IMG/VR virus record: IMGVR_UViG_3300006028_000035 | Coordinates: 1-25,210 of that record | Source: a virus | Length of the DNA stretch: 25,210 bases | Strand: one strand, 5' to 3' | In this document: in pieces, positions 1 through 6,997 of the stretch | How the letters are laid out: every line of letters starts with the position of its first letter | Numbering within the stretch: the stretch's first letter is position 1 | Position numbers and translations under genes: made by a program | Notes under the pieces: model-generated | Databases searched by the model: none | Seen by the model: the letters and a program-made list of their open reading frames with translations, nothing else | What the model was told of the DNA's origin: nothing

Positions 1-1860
1 CGAATTGCCCAGCGAATTGTAATCCGCCTGAACGGCAGCGGTCATCGTTTGCGCCCCGGTCGTGATCTTGTCTTTTGCCATCATGAAGGCTGCGACCATC
101 ACCCCAGCGGCCAGGCTAAACCCAAGTGTCGCGATGCCCATTGCTGCGGTCATGCCAATAGCAGCGCCCTTGACCACGCCCTGCGCACCCACGGCAGCAG
201 GCCCGATGCCCGTGACAGCCGTAGCGACACCTGATGCAGCGGTTCTTGTCCAGCCAAGCGCCTGCGAAAGCTCTGGCAACGCCTGTGTTGCGAGTTCGGC
301 AACGACTCCCGCGCCCTTCTGCATTTCCTGGAAAGAGTTGAAGATGCCGGCGGCAAATTCCTGAAATTTGATGAGGCCGATAGCGACGCCAACGGAGGTC
401 AGCAGTCCCGCAAGCGCTGCTACCAGTGGATTGCCGGATTGTAGCCCGGAAACGAAACCAGCTATCCAGCTTACCAGCGTCCCAAGCACGGCGGAAACCG
501 TGCCTATAGCACCAGCAAGGAAGCCGGATTGTATCGCCCAATTCCCAACGGCCAGCACGATGCTCCCAACGCTCTGAACCAGGGACACAAGCGGGGGTAG
601 CAAGTTTTGCTCGACGGTCTTTGCCAGCGATTGCATGTAGGGGATCGCCTTGTTCGCAAACCAATCGCTAAACTGGAGGAAGGCCGGGATCGCCGTCTTT
701 ATCACCCAATCACCGAGGCGGTTTAAGATCGGCATGCCCTTATCATTCAGGAAGTTGATAAATTGTGAGACGTAGGGGAGTAACGCCGTGCCGATCTTGA
801 TACCGAAGGCTTCCAGGGACGCTTTCGCCTTGTCCACAATCACGTTGAGGTTTGATTGCGCTAAGGCCCAACCGTTCACATCGACTGCGCTCGACTTCAT
901 ACCGGCGCTTATATTCGCAACGCCCGCTCTCCACTTGTCCATGTTCTGCGTCAAGGCGTCGATGGTCTTGGCGGTTCTGGTGCCACCGCCGATCATGTCA
1001 GCCATCGCCCGGTTAAAGGGCACGCTTCCCTCTGGCCCGACTTTCAGCGCGGCATCAATGAGCATCTGGATTGCGCCAGGCAGCGACGTTTTCATTTCAT
1101 TGGCGACGTCAACGGAATTCACGCCATATTGCAGCATGGCAGCAGCCGCTTTTTTCGTCGGGTTTTCGATGTTGACGAAGACCGCCTGTAAGCCCGTTGC
1201 AGCTTGAGCAGCTTTCATGCCAGCGTTCGTTTCCACCGCCATTGCCGCTGCAATATCCTGAAAGTGGATGCCCATCTGCTTAGCTATCGGGAGGATTGGC
1301 CCCATATAGGCGGTGAGTTCTTCCAGGGTGATCTTGCCACCAGACACCGCCACGATTAACCCGTTCATGTACTGCGCAGCGGTGAAGGTCGAGATGCCCC
1401 AGTTGGTTTGAAGCGTGGTGAGAGCTTTGGTGACATCGGAGAGGTTCGCTTGCTCAATCTGCGCACCTTGCGCAGCCACCTTCAAGGTATCGAGGGATTG
1501 CGCACCCCGCTGGTTTGCTGACAAGATCAAATACATCGCCGGCAGCAGCTTGTCAGTCAATACCCCCGTAGAGGTTGAGACGCCAAGTATCCCCTGACCC
1601 AACTTCGTCATGTTATCAGTCGCATCACCTGCACCGGTGACCAGCCGGTTCATGCCTTGCTGGAAGTTAGCGGCTGCCTCTATAGATTTGACACCCACGA
1701 ACGCCAGTGCCGCGCCCGCAACCACCGCCGTGCCGGTGGCCAGCATCGCCAGTTTCGCGCCCAGGTTATCAGTAGACGCACCCACAAGCTCAAGTTTGCG
1801 CGTGCTCTCTTCAGCGCCGGTGATAGTGACGAGTCCTACCAGTTGTGAGACGGTTATCAT
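1..1860 (-). CDS. Tape measure protein, N-terminal 620 residues (partial)
   Basis: This is the tail tape measure protein, which sets tail length and is packed inside the tail tube until DNA ejection. The reading frame is open from an ATG at 1860 to the window edge without a stop, giving 620 codons, so the C-terminus is missing. The N-terminus (MITVSQLVGLVTITG) is followed by long Ala/Gly-rich helical and hydrophobic stretches typical of TP901-type tape measures. A predicted helical region runs through MNRLVTGAGDATDNMTKLGQ, and membrane-like hydrophobic segments lie around residues 450-560. The start is supported by GGAAG about 8 bases upstream and by its place 10 bases after the tail chaperone extension, the standard order chaperone then tape measure. 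Many small open frames on both strands here are shadows. Confidence 0.9.
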   Translation of the reverse strand, partial: MITVSQLVGLVTITGAEESTRKLELVGASTDNLGAKLAMLATGTAVVAGAALAFVGVKSIEAAANFQQGMNRLVTGAGDATDNMTKLGQGILGVSTSTGVLTDKLLPAMYLILSANQRGAQSLDTLKVAAQGAQIEQANLSDVTKALTTLQTNWGISTFTAAQYMNGLIVAVSGGKITLEELTAYMGPILPIAKQMGIHFQDIAAAMAVETNAGMKAAQAATGLQAVFVNIENPTKKAAAAMLQYGVNSVDVANEMKTSLPGAIQMLIDAALKVGPEGSVPFNRAMADMIGGGTRTAKTIDALTQNMDKWRAGVANISAGMKSSAVDVNGWALAQSNLNVIVDKAKASLEAFGIKIGTALLPYVSQFINFLNDKGMPILNRLGDWVIKTAIPAFLQFSDWFANKAIPYMQSLAKTVEQNLLPPLVSLVQSVGSIVLAVGNWAIQSGFLAGAIGTVSAVLGTLVSWIAGFVSGLQSGNPLVAALAGLLTSVGVAIGLIKFQEFAAGIFNSFQEMQKGAGVVAELATQALPELSQALGWTRTAASGVATAVTGIGPAAVGAQGVVKGAAIGMTAAMGIATLGFSLAAGVMVAAFMMAKDKITTGAQTMTAAVQADYNSLGNS

Positions 1861-1870
1861 GGGCTACTTC

Positions 1871-2131
1871 CTAATGTGCGTCTAGAATTTCACGCGCCTC
1901 GCTCTCCGCCTTGTTCTTGACGTGCGCTTTTTGTTGCCACCACACACTTTGCTTCATGACTTCCCACGGAGGCGCGTGCAGGATGTCAGCCGCCACGAAC
2001 AGCCCGTACCAGTCCGGCGGTTCATACCGATCCGATTTGCCTTTGAGCGCCAGATAGCGCCTCAGATTCAGGAGTTCTAGTTGTTCATCTGAGGCGCTAT
2101 CGATTCCGGGCGGAAATCCCCCATCACCATG
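1871..2131 (-). CDS. Tail assembly chaperone frameshift extension (gpT-like second frame)
   Basis: This is a second reading frame with no usable start codon. It opens right after a TGA at about 2132-2134, overlaps the last ~18 codons of the upstream chaperone gene and ends with TAG at 1871-1873. It is in the -1 frame relative to that gene. The translated tail is charged and well formed (SASDEQLELLNLRRYLALKG, then YEPPDWYGLFVAADI, then a helical KKAHVKNKAESEAREILDAH-like end). In long-tailed phages the two overlapping genes before the tape measure make gpG and gpGT by programmed frameshifting, and this layout matches. The probable slip site is the G-run ATG-GGG-GAT-TTC at 2124-2114. It is not a perfect X-XXY-YYZ heptamer, so the exact slip codon is inferred. 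Confidence 0.8.
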   Translation of the reverse strand, partial: HGDGGFPPGIDSASDEQLELLNLRRYLALKGKSDRYEPPDWYGLFVAADILHAPPWEVMKQSVWWQQKAHVKNKAESEAREILDAH

Positions 2132-2433
2132 TCAAGTGCTATGTTGCGGATCACAATAGGCACACTTGACAGCCGTTTCTCTGTCAATGGCACCGGCGTT
2201 ACACCATCATCCTCCATCAAATCCCAGGATTTAATGAGCGTCAGCAGCACTTCGTTGAAGCCCCTGAAGTTCTCGGTAATGGTGTCCTCGCCCATCTTGC
2301 CAAATGCGATTAGTTGGGCGTACAAGTCCTCGGTGACCATGTTCGGGTCGTACTCGATGGTCAGTGACCCCTCCTCAAACTTGCGTGTGACCTTTGCGCG
2401 TGATTTGGCGATGTTTCCAATGGTAACTGGCAT
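2077..2433 (-). CDS. Tail assembly chaperone, short form (gpG-like)
   Basis: This 118-aa protein lies between the tail tube and tape measure genes. It is assigned by position and by the overlapping -1 frame that follows. Small proteins here bind the tape measure during tail assembly and are not in the virion. The N-terminus (MPVTIGNIAKSRAKVTRKFE) is basic, and the rest is acidic and helical. Ribosome binding site TAAGGAG lies about 8 bases upstream of ATG 2433. Sequence alone shows no catalytic motif. Termination at TAG gives the short product, and a -1 slip near 2114-2124 would give the long product. Confidence 0.8.
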   Translation of the reverse strand: MPVTIGNIAKSRAKVTRKFEEGSLTIEYDPNMVTEDLYAQLIAFGKMGEDTITENFRGFNEVLLTLIKSWDLMEDDGVTPVPLTEKRLSSVPIVIRNIALDMVMGDFRPESIAPQMNN

Positions 2434-2455
2434 AGAAACTCCTTACAGTGCTATC

Positions 2456-2587
2456 ATGATTGCTATGCAAACGCTCATCACTATTTCATGGATCTTCCTC
2501 GGTATAGCGGTCGTTGTTTTCCTCGCAGTCGCGGGTTATGCGATCTGCTGGGTTATCAAAAACTGGCCCAAACCTCCATTGTCATAA
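2456..2587 (+). CDS. Possible small single-pass membrane protein on the opposite strand
   Basis: This is a 43-codon open frame, MIAMQTLITISWIFLGIAVV followed by a further hydrophobic stretch and a KNWPKPPLS tail. It fits a signal-anchor or small holin-like peptide. It fills the only ~150-base gap between the tail tube and tail chaperone genes, where the minus strand has no open frame, and its last bases overlap the tail tube stop. Against it, no ribosome binding site precedes either ATG and no plus-strand promoter is evident. Hydrophobic NTN codons can occur by chance. Function unknown. Confidence 0.3.
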   Translation: MIAMQTLITISWIFLGIAVVVFLAVAGYAICWVIKNWPKPPLS

Positions 2588-3880
2588 AGCCGTAAGTAAT
2601 GTGGTAATCAAGAACTTCTGCGCAGCGCCCCAGGTCGCATCCTCCACAATCGCAAATTCCCATTCCTCAGCAAACACGCCGTTGCTATCCGAGAACGGGT
2701 TGGGCTTCGTCACTTTCACCGCCATATCATGCTGAAAGATGTTGTACGCTTGCGCGACCGATGAAACGGTTGGCGTGCCACCTGTGAGGGCGACGTTTGT
2801 CACACCGACTGGCGACATATCGGAGGCCAGCGCACCGGAGAAGGTGAAGATGTACGGCCCGCCCGCACTGCCGGTCACCGTACAGTTGGTGCTGACCGTA
2901 GAGAGCAACTGAAATGCGGTGTTGACTGTCGCGCTCGTGAGTCCTACGCTATAGGTGATCAGCGCAGTAGTCTGGTTCTTGTATGAGAGCGTAAACGTGC
3001 CGCCGGTCGCGCCGCCGCCGATCGTCACGGTCTGCAAATTATCGATGATTGATCCCTGGCCTTGCACACGCAAGAAGTTCGTGGTGCCTGCTTGCAGGTA
3101 GGACAAGGGCGTCATGCCCGTTGCATCAGCCTCCAGCAAGAGTTTAATGGAGCAGGTCGGGTTGAGATCGACGTGTGTAGCCCAACCAAGATTGGCACGG
3201 TTGAACGGAAAGAACATGCCGTACAGATTGCCAAAGAGGTAGTCGTGATTGAGCACTTTCAAGAGTTGCGTGGTACCGAGCGCCGCGCTCGTCGGGTCAA
3301 GGAAGTAGTTGAAGTGCTTGCCTGCCGTTGGTGCCAGCGCAACCGTCGTGGGGCTTGCCGTCATCGTGATACCCCGCTGGAGTGCTTGCGCCAGTACCTT
3401 GCCGCTTACCGTGTAGCCCGTTTTCCGATCCCCCTTGTAGCCAAGTTCTGAGATTAGGCCATAATTGACTTTGTGATTGTAAATGGCGTTGCCGAAGGCG
3501 TTGTTTTCGCCCTGTTCAATCGTGAGGGTTTGCGGCTGCACCGAGCCGGTCAGGGGTGGCACGAATAACCAATCTTTTGCGGTGGCTGACGCGCCGTGCG
3601 CACTGATGGTGGCTGCACCACACGTACCGGCAAGCGCGTAGACGATGCCGTTATAGTCAAGTATGCCGGTCAGCGTACCCTCGACCCACTCACTATTTTC
3701 GATCACGATGGTGGGGTATTTGCGGCCTGTCGCCTCGAATTGGGCGACATCGGCCATTGGCGCAAAGACGATGGCGAAGCATTGTATCTGCTTGGTTGCT
3801 GCTACATTGACACCGGGCGTTGCCTCAAGCCCGAATTGCAGAGTTTGGTTGATGGAGCTGCGCTCCGGCGTCCACGGCAT
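2582..3880 (-). CDS. Major tail tube protein with inserted beta-domain
   Basis: This 432-aa protein is in the major tail protein position, between the tail terminator and tail chaperone. The N-terminal part (residues 1-280) resembles phage tail tube proteins of the TP901/Phage_tube_2 kind (TPGVNVAATKQIQCF, VEGTLTGILDYNGIVYALAG). Residues ~281-375 form a separate Thr/Gly-rich beta domain (VTIGGGATGGTFTLSYKNQT through GPYIFTFSGALASDM). This is recognisable as the repeat-like GTFTL...TVTFxGAL module found in structural proteins of many actinobacterial and related phages. The last ~55 residues return to the tube fold (MAVKVTKPNPFSDSNGVFAE). ATAGGAG lies 8 bases before ATG 3880. It should polymerise into the tail tube with the inserted domain on the outside. 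Confidence 0.8.
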   Translation of the reverse strand: MPWTPERSSINQTLQFGLEATPGVNVAATKQIQCFAIVFAPMADVAQFEATGRKYPTIVIENSEWVEGTLTGILDYNGIVYALAGTCGAATISAHGASATAKDWLFVPPLTGSVQPQTLTIEQGENNAFGNAIYNHKVNYGLISELGYKGDRKTGYTVSGKVLAQALQRGITMTASPTTVALAPTAGKHFNYFLDPTSAALGTTQLLKVLNHDYLFGNLYGMFFPFNRANLGWATHVDLNPTCSIKLLLEADATGMTPLSYLQAGTTNFLRVQGQGSIIDNLQTVTIGGGATGGTFTLSYKNQTTALITYSVGLTSATVNTAFQLLSTVSTNCTVTGSAGGPYIFTFSGALASDMSPVGVTNVALTGGTPTVSSVAQAYNIFQHDMAVKVTKPNPFSDSNGVFAEEWEFAIVEDATWGAAQKFLITTLLTAL

Positions 3881-3970
3881 GATTTATACTCCTATCATCC
3901 CCTGCCGGACTACCGAAACGCGCTGGGGGAATCACTTCCGCGCCCAGTAGCCCGGCACGAGATACACAAG

Positions 3971-4402
3971 TCAACTTCCTTGTAGTTCTATGACATACAG
4001 CCCGCCCAGGTGTGACCAGGGTTGACCATTGACAATTTCACCATAGGCCACGGTCTGCTCTCTGTAACAGTCCAGCACACCGCCGCTGCCTGCAAGCCCC
4101 ACACTGCGCACACTCCTAAAGAGCGCATCGATGCGATCAGCCCCGGTCACAAGCGCCGCGTAGTTGCCGCCCGACCCGCTTGGGCCAAGCATCTTGATTT
4201 GCAGCAGGAGCCGCACGAAGAGCCGTACCGCGTTCACCGTGAGCACATCCGTTCCTGCCTGCTGTGCCACCAGCGCGAAAGGCGGAATGGTGTCGATTGG
4301 CGCAAACTCCCGAAACACGCCACCCGTGGCCGCTGCCATAAGCGCAGAGTCAGCCTGCATAGTGGTGCTCACCCAGGTATAGGCTTGCGCTATCTCACTC
4401 AT
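3971..4402 (-). CDS. Tail terminator / DUF3168-like protein
   Basis: This 143-aa protein starts SEIAQAYTWVSTTMQADSAL and contains GGVFREFAPIDTIPPFALVA, the usual opening of DUF3168 (lambda gpU-like) tail completion proteins: a short helix, then a statement of a current maximal parameter value followed by a beta strand. It ends in a typical GGLYVIELQGS strand. Such proteins cap the tail tube and join it to the neck. The start overlaps the upstream stop as ATGA, implying translational coupling. The 90 bases downstream to the tail tube gene hold no credible gene. Confidence 0.7.
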   Translation of the reverse strand: MSEIAQAYTWVSTTMQADSALMAAATGGVFREFAPIDTIPPFALVAQQAGTDVLTVNAVRLFVRLLLQIKMLGPSGSGGNYAALVTGADRIDALFRSVRSVGLAGSGGVLDCYREQTVAYGEIVNGQPWSHLGGLYVIELQGS

Positions 4403-4722
4403 AGCGTCCTACACTTTTCGATAATTTCGTGCGCATACATCAGCCACAAATCCCCGATAGCGCGCTCTTCTGTAATGCCGATACCTTCTCTCCAATTGCC
4501 CACAAGCCGAGCTACCCAAAAATGCGTAGGCGGTGGCGTCTTCCGCCGCTTCTCCGCTGCTGTCAACTCATGAGGCGCATAGGCGCGTTGCTCAGTGACG
4601 ATCACCTGCTCGCGCTCAGCCACCTTTTTTGCGTGCGCAGCATTTTTCTCTTCTTCCCACTTCTTTGCTTCCTCTGCACTCTCGAAGATGGGTAGATCGC
4701 AATGAATGTGTGTCCAGGTCAT
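4399..4722 (-). CDS. Unknown protein in the neck/tail gene cluster
   Basis: This 107-aa protein is not recognised. It begins MTWTHIHCDLPIFESAEEAK, continues with a Glu/Lys-rich helix (KKWEEEKNAAHAKKVAEREQ) and has a C-terminal WVARLVGNWREGIGITEER region. Both ends overlap neighbours as ATGA, so it is translated with the gp10-like and DUF3168-like genes. That placement suggests a virion assembly role or a small accessory protein, but no fold can be named. Confidence 0.7.
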   Translation of the reverse strand: MTWTHIHCDLPIFESAEEAKKWEEEKNAAHAKKVAEREQVIVTEQRAYAPHELTAAEKRRKTPPPTHFWVARLVGNWREGIGITEERAIGDLWLMYAHEIIEKCRTL

Positions 4723-5135
4723 ATCCGCGCCTTGATCCTGGCTTCCATCGTCGCCATATACACATCAAACTGTGCGCTTCCCTGTTCCATGCCAGGCTCA
4801 AAGAATGGGCGAGGCGGGAGATAGCGCGTGCCGTAATTCTGGAAGATGGCATATGGCGCCGCTACGCCAAAGGTGCCTTGTTGATCGTTTTCCGGTTTCA
4901 CTTCAGGCAAGCGGTACGAGTCACCCGGCGGTGTGCCACCTCCATACGTGCTTTCATTCACGGTAGAGGCGTAGGTGCTATCGTACATAAAGCCGGTGTC
5001 TACCTGGCCGTTCGCCTGGATTTGCGCCTTGATCGCATCTGCGATGAAAAAGGCTTCATCTCGCACGACTTCAGCGGCAGCAGGCTTGAGCGCAGCCGCT
5101 ATTTTGGCCCAGTTATTGAAATTGAGAAGTCCCAT
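4719..5135 (-). CDS. HK97 gp10-like neck/tail completion protein
   Basis: This 138-aa protein contains the hallmark ordering of HK97 gp10 family proteins: an N-terminal helix, VDTGFMYDSTYAS (usually VDTGxLRxS), GVAAPYAIFQNYGTRYLPPR (the conserved 'YAxxxExGT...PxRPF' region) and PFFEPGMEQ near the end. Family members sit at the head-tail interface. GAGGTGAAG lies just upstream of ATG 5135. The stop overlaps the next gene by ATGA. Position after the head closure gene is as expected. Confidence 0.85.
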   Translation of the reverse strand: MGLLNFNNWAKIAAALKPAAAEVVRDEAFFIADAIKAQIQANGQVDTGFMYDSTYASTVNESTYGGGTPPGDSYRLPEVKPENDQQGTFGVAAPYAIFQNYGTRYLPPRPFFEPGMEQGSAQFDVYMATMEARIKARI

Positions 5136-5139
5136 CGCT

Positions 5140-5529
5140 TCACCTCACGGTCCCGGTTGGCTGCCACTCTTGCAGGTACAACACAATGTCACGATTGCCC
5201 TCGTCATAATTGCTGGCTTCCGTGATGCGGTAGATATGGCCGCCATAGACCATGCGCATAACGCCCGCCCGGATGTTGACGCCTTTGCGCCAGCGCATGT
5301 AGGCCCGACTGCCGGTTCCCTCAAAGTCTTGTCCGGCCATCGCCTTTTCGTAGGGACTCCACGTTTTGAACGTCACCGGTACATTGGAGAGGCCCGGGAC
5401 ATCGGTCCAGGTACCACCGTCCGTAAAGCCTGGCCCGGTTGTAGCTCCGGTCAACTGCTGAATACGGACAACGGCGTGGCGGCCCGATGCGGTGCTATTG
5501 ACAATCCTTCTACTTGCGATCCCAGGCAT
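5140..5529 (-). CDS. Head closure / head-tail joining protein
   Basis: This 129-aa basic protein (MPGIASRRIVNSTASGRHAV...) has a beta-rich body with WTDVPGLSNVPVTFKTWSPY and a C-terminal YRITEASNYDEGNRDIVLYL strand pair. It resembles the SPP1 gp16/HK97 gp9-type head-tail adaptor family (often written 'GxxYxI...i..vd..gr...l.l.a'). The chosen ATG overlaps the upstream stop as TAATG. An in-frame GTG four codons earlier (5541) is a possible alternative. It would plug the connector after packaging and receive the tail. Confidence 0.75.
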   Translation of the reverse strand: MPGIASRRIVNSTASGRHAVVRIQQLTGATTGPGFTDGGTWTDVPGLSNVPVTFKTWSPYEKAMAGQDFEGTGSRAYMRWRKGVNIRAGVMRMVYGGHIYRITEASNYDEGNRDIVLYLQEWQPTGTVR

Positions 5530-6197
5530 TACAGTGACCACACCTTTCTACCCATGAAGATCAGTCGCAGCTCGTCCGATTTATCTTCACCGAGCCGATT
5601 TTCATACTTCCAGGCGATATATTGCAGCAGCGCCAGCTTCAGTTCAGGCGGGAGCGTCGTATACCCCGCTGTGTAGGTAAGTCGGTACTGATAGGCTGGG
5701 GGCGGATATTGCAGGTAGACCACACCCGGTATAGGCAGCGTATCCACCACATAATTTGGTGTGCTCCCGACCAGTGCGGGCCATGTCTGCCACGCGGCAA
5801 ATGCTGTGATCCTGTATTCGAACAGCGACACAGCCACGAGTGGCGGCATGGGCAACGGCAAGATGAACGGCGCAGGGCTATACGGGTTGGCTCCCAAACT
5901 CTCGTTGTAGTTGTAGAAATCCTGATCGTACAGCAGCTTTGCGCCAGCAAGGTTGTTCCCTGAGATTTGAGGCATGGTCCACATCGCTTGAATGGTTTGG
6001 GGCGCAAACGCTTTGCCCGTCATGCGCTCCGCGTCTGCTCTGCACTGCGAGATGAGTGAAGAGAGTACTAAGTCATCGTCGGTGAAATCCACACGCAGGT
6101 AGGAGCCGGTCGTGGTGGATCGCAACTCCAACAACGATAGAGGCTCCACTGTTACCGGGACGGTGACTTGCCAATCCAGTTTCAAGCTATCGGTCAT
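5529..6197 (-). CDS. Head-tail connector (gp6-like adaptor)
   Basis: This 222-aa protein begins with a strand-rich region and then DFTDDDLVLSSLISQCRADAERMTGKAF, the helical core of gp6/gp15-type connectors ('D..D..l..li..A...ve..tg..l'). The C-terminal helices PPELKLALLQYIAWKYENRL are also typical. It attaches to the portal as the first adaptor ring. GAGGTTGAGG precedes ATG 6197. Residues ~100-160 form a proline-rich stretch (PYSPAPFILPLPMPPLVAVS) that probably lies in the beta sheet linking the helices. Confidence 0.8.
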   Translation of the reverse strand: MTDSLKLDWQVTVPVTVEPLSLLELRSTTTGSYLRVDFTDDDLVLSSLISQCRADAERMTGKAFAPQTIQAMWTMPQISGNNLAGAKLLYDQDFYNYNESLGANPYSPAPFILPLPMPPLVAVSLFEYRITAFAAWQTWPALVGSTPNYVVDTLPIPGVVYLQYPPPAYQYRLTYTAGYTTLPPELKLALLQYIAWKYENRLGEDKSDELRLIFMGRKVWSL

Positions 6198-6274
6198 GCC
6201 TCAACCTCGATCCAGCCTTGCAAAAAGCGTGTGTATGCTTTTTACACTGCCTACCTCATATGAGCCACCTAGAA

Positions 6275-6736
6275 CTAGGCAGCCGGGAAGATGTTTGGCG
6301 CAGCCAGGATACCGTCAACGGCGTAGACCGCGCCGGTGGTCGTGCCGCCCTCAGTTGAAATCACACGTACCCAGCGCTGCCGACCGATGTAGTCAATGCG
6401 CTGCACGACGGTGGAGGCCGCGTTGAACGGTAGGAACGTGGTAGCTGTGCCGTATACCCCGACTTCAGGGCTTGGCATGAGGTCAGCCGCCGCCACAGTC
6501 GTATAGGTGCCAGGCGCGCCAGAGCCGTTATCCGGCGCCTCCTGGATGGTGAAGGCGTGCGTGCCGTCCGTCCAGAGCCCAGGCAGGAATACCAGGGTTA
6601 GCGCCGCGTAGCCGCCATTGCGGAAGCGATCAATGTTGCCGCCATTGGTGCTGGCTGTGTAGGCTTTCGGCAGCAAGGACTGGACGTGAAAGGAATATTT
6701 GGCCGGGTTCTTCCCGGTTGGTCCAACAAAAGACAT
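6275..6736 (-). CDS. Capsid-proximal structural protein (decoration-like), unassigned
   Basis: This 153-aa protein directly follows the capsid/CxxC pair. Its sequence (YAALTLVFLPGLWTDGTHAF, TYTTVAAADLMP, IDYIGRQRWVRVISTEGG, TGAVYAVDGILAAP) follows a pattern common in small beta-rich proteins next to phage capsid genes ('YTDGTHT..vee..dg..w..va..dl...ig..g.kRyvrv'). I recognise the pattern but not a demonstrated function; a capsid decoration or head fibre role is inference. The start ATG comes immediately after the upstream TAG. The ribosome binding site GAGGAGG is encoded in the last codons of the upstream gene. Confidence 0.7.
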   Translation of the reverse strand: MSFVGPTGKNPAKYSFHVQSLLPKAYTASTNGGNIDRFRNGGYAALTLVFLPGLWTDGTHAFTIQEAPDNGSGAPGTYTTVAAADLMPSPEVGVYGTATTFLPFNAASTVVQRIDYIGRQRWVRVISTEGGTTTGAVYAVDGILAAPNIFPAA

Positions 6737-6946
6737 CTACTTGTCCTCCTCAAGCTTGGCGTGTTGTGGCGGCAAGCCGTTAGTCTCAAAGTCTTCGTGC
6801 CCGACATAGACGACCTGGCCACAGACTGTGCATTTATATGCGGTGTACGTGACACCCTCAACAGCGGGAAGCGCCTCAAGCTCGCCTGCGCAATTGCCAG
6901 GCAGTACCACTACAGCCGCTTCCTCTTTCTGTAAATCTTCTGCCAT
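6737..6946 (-). CDS. Small CxxC zinc-ribbon-like protein
   Basis: This 69-aa acidic protein has one CxxC knuckle (YKCTVCGQVVYVG, residues ~38-50) and a second lone Cys near residue 19, so it could bind a metal with three Cys and His. It lies between the capsid and the putative decoration protein. AAAGGAG sits about 9 bases before ATG 6946. Similar short 'head' genes with a Cys knuckle are frequent here in phages of this type. Function not known. Confidence 0.65.
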   Translation of the reverse strand: MAEDLQKEEAAVVVLPGNCAGELEALPAVEGVTYTAYKCTVCGQVVYVGHEDFETNGLPPQHAKLEEDK

Positions 6947-6997
6947 GTTATGTAAACTCCTTTAATTTTTCTGCACATGACTGTCAGAAAATCTAGG

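Noticed and set aside
6223-6244. AAAAAGC/GCTTTTT hairpin between connector and decoration-like genes
   Set aside because: The stem is nearly all A-T with only two G-C pairs, and genes on both sides belong to the same operon; unlikely to stop transcription.
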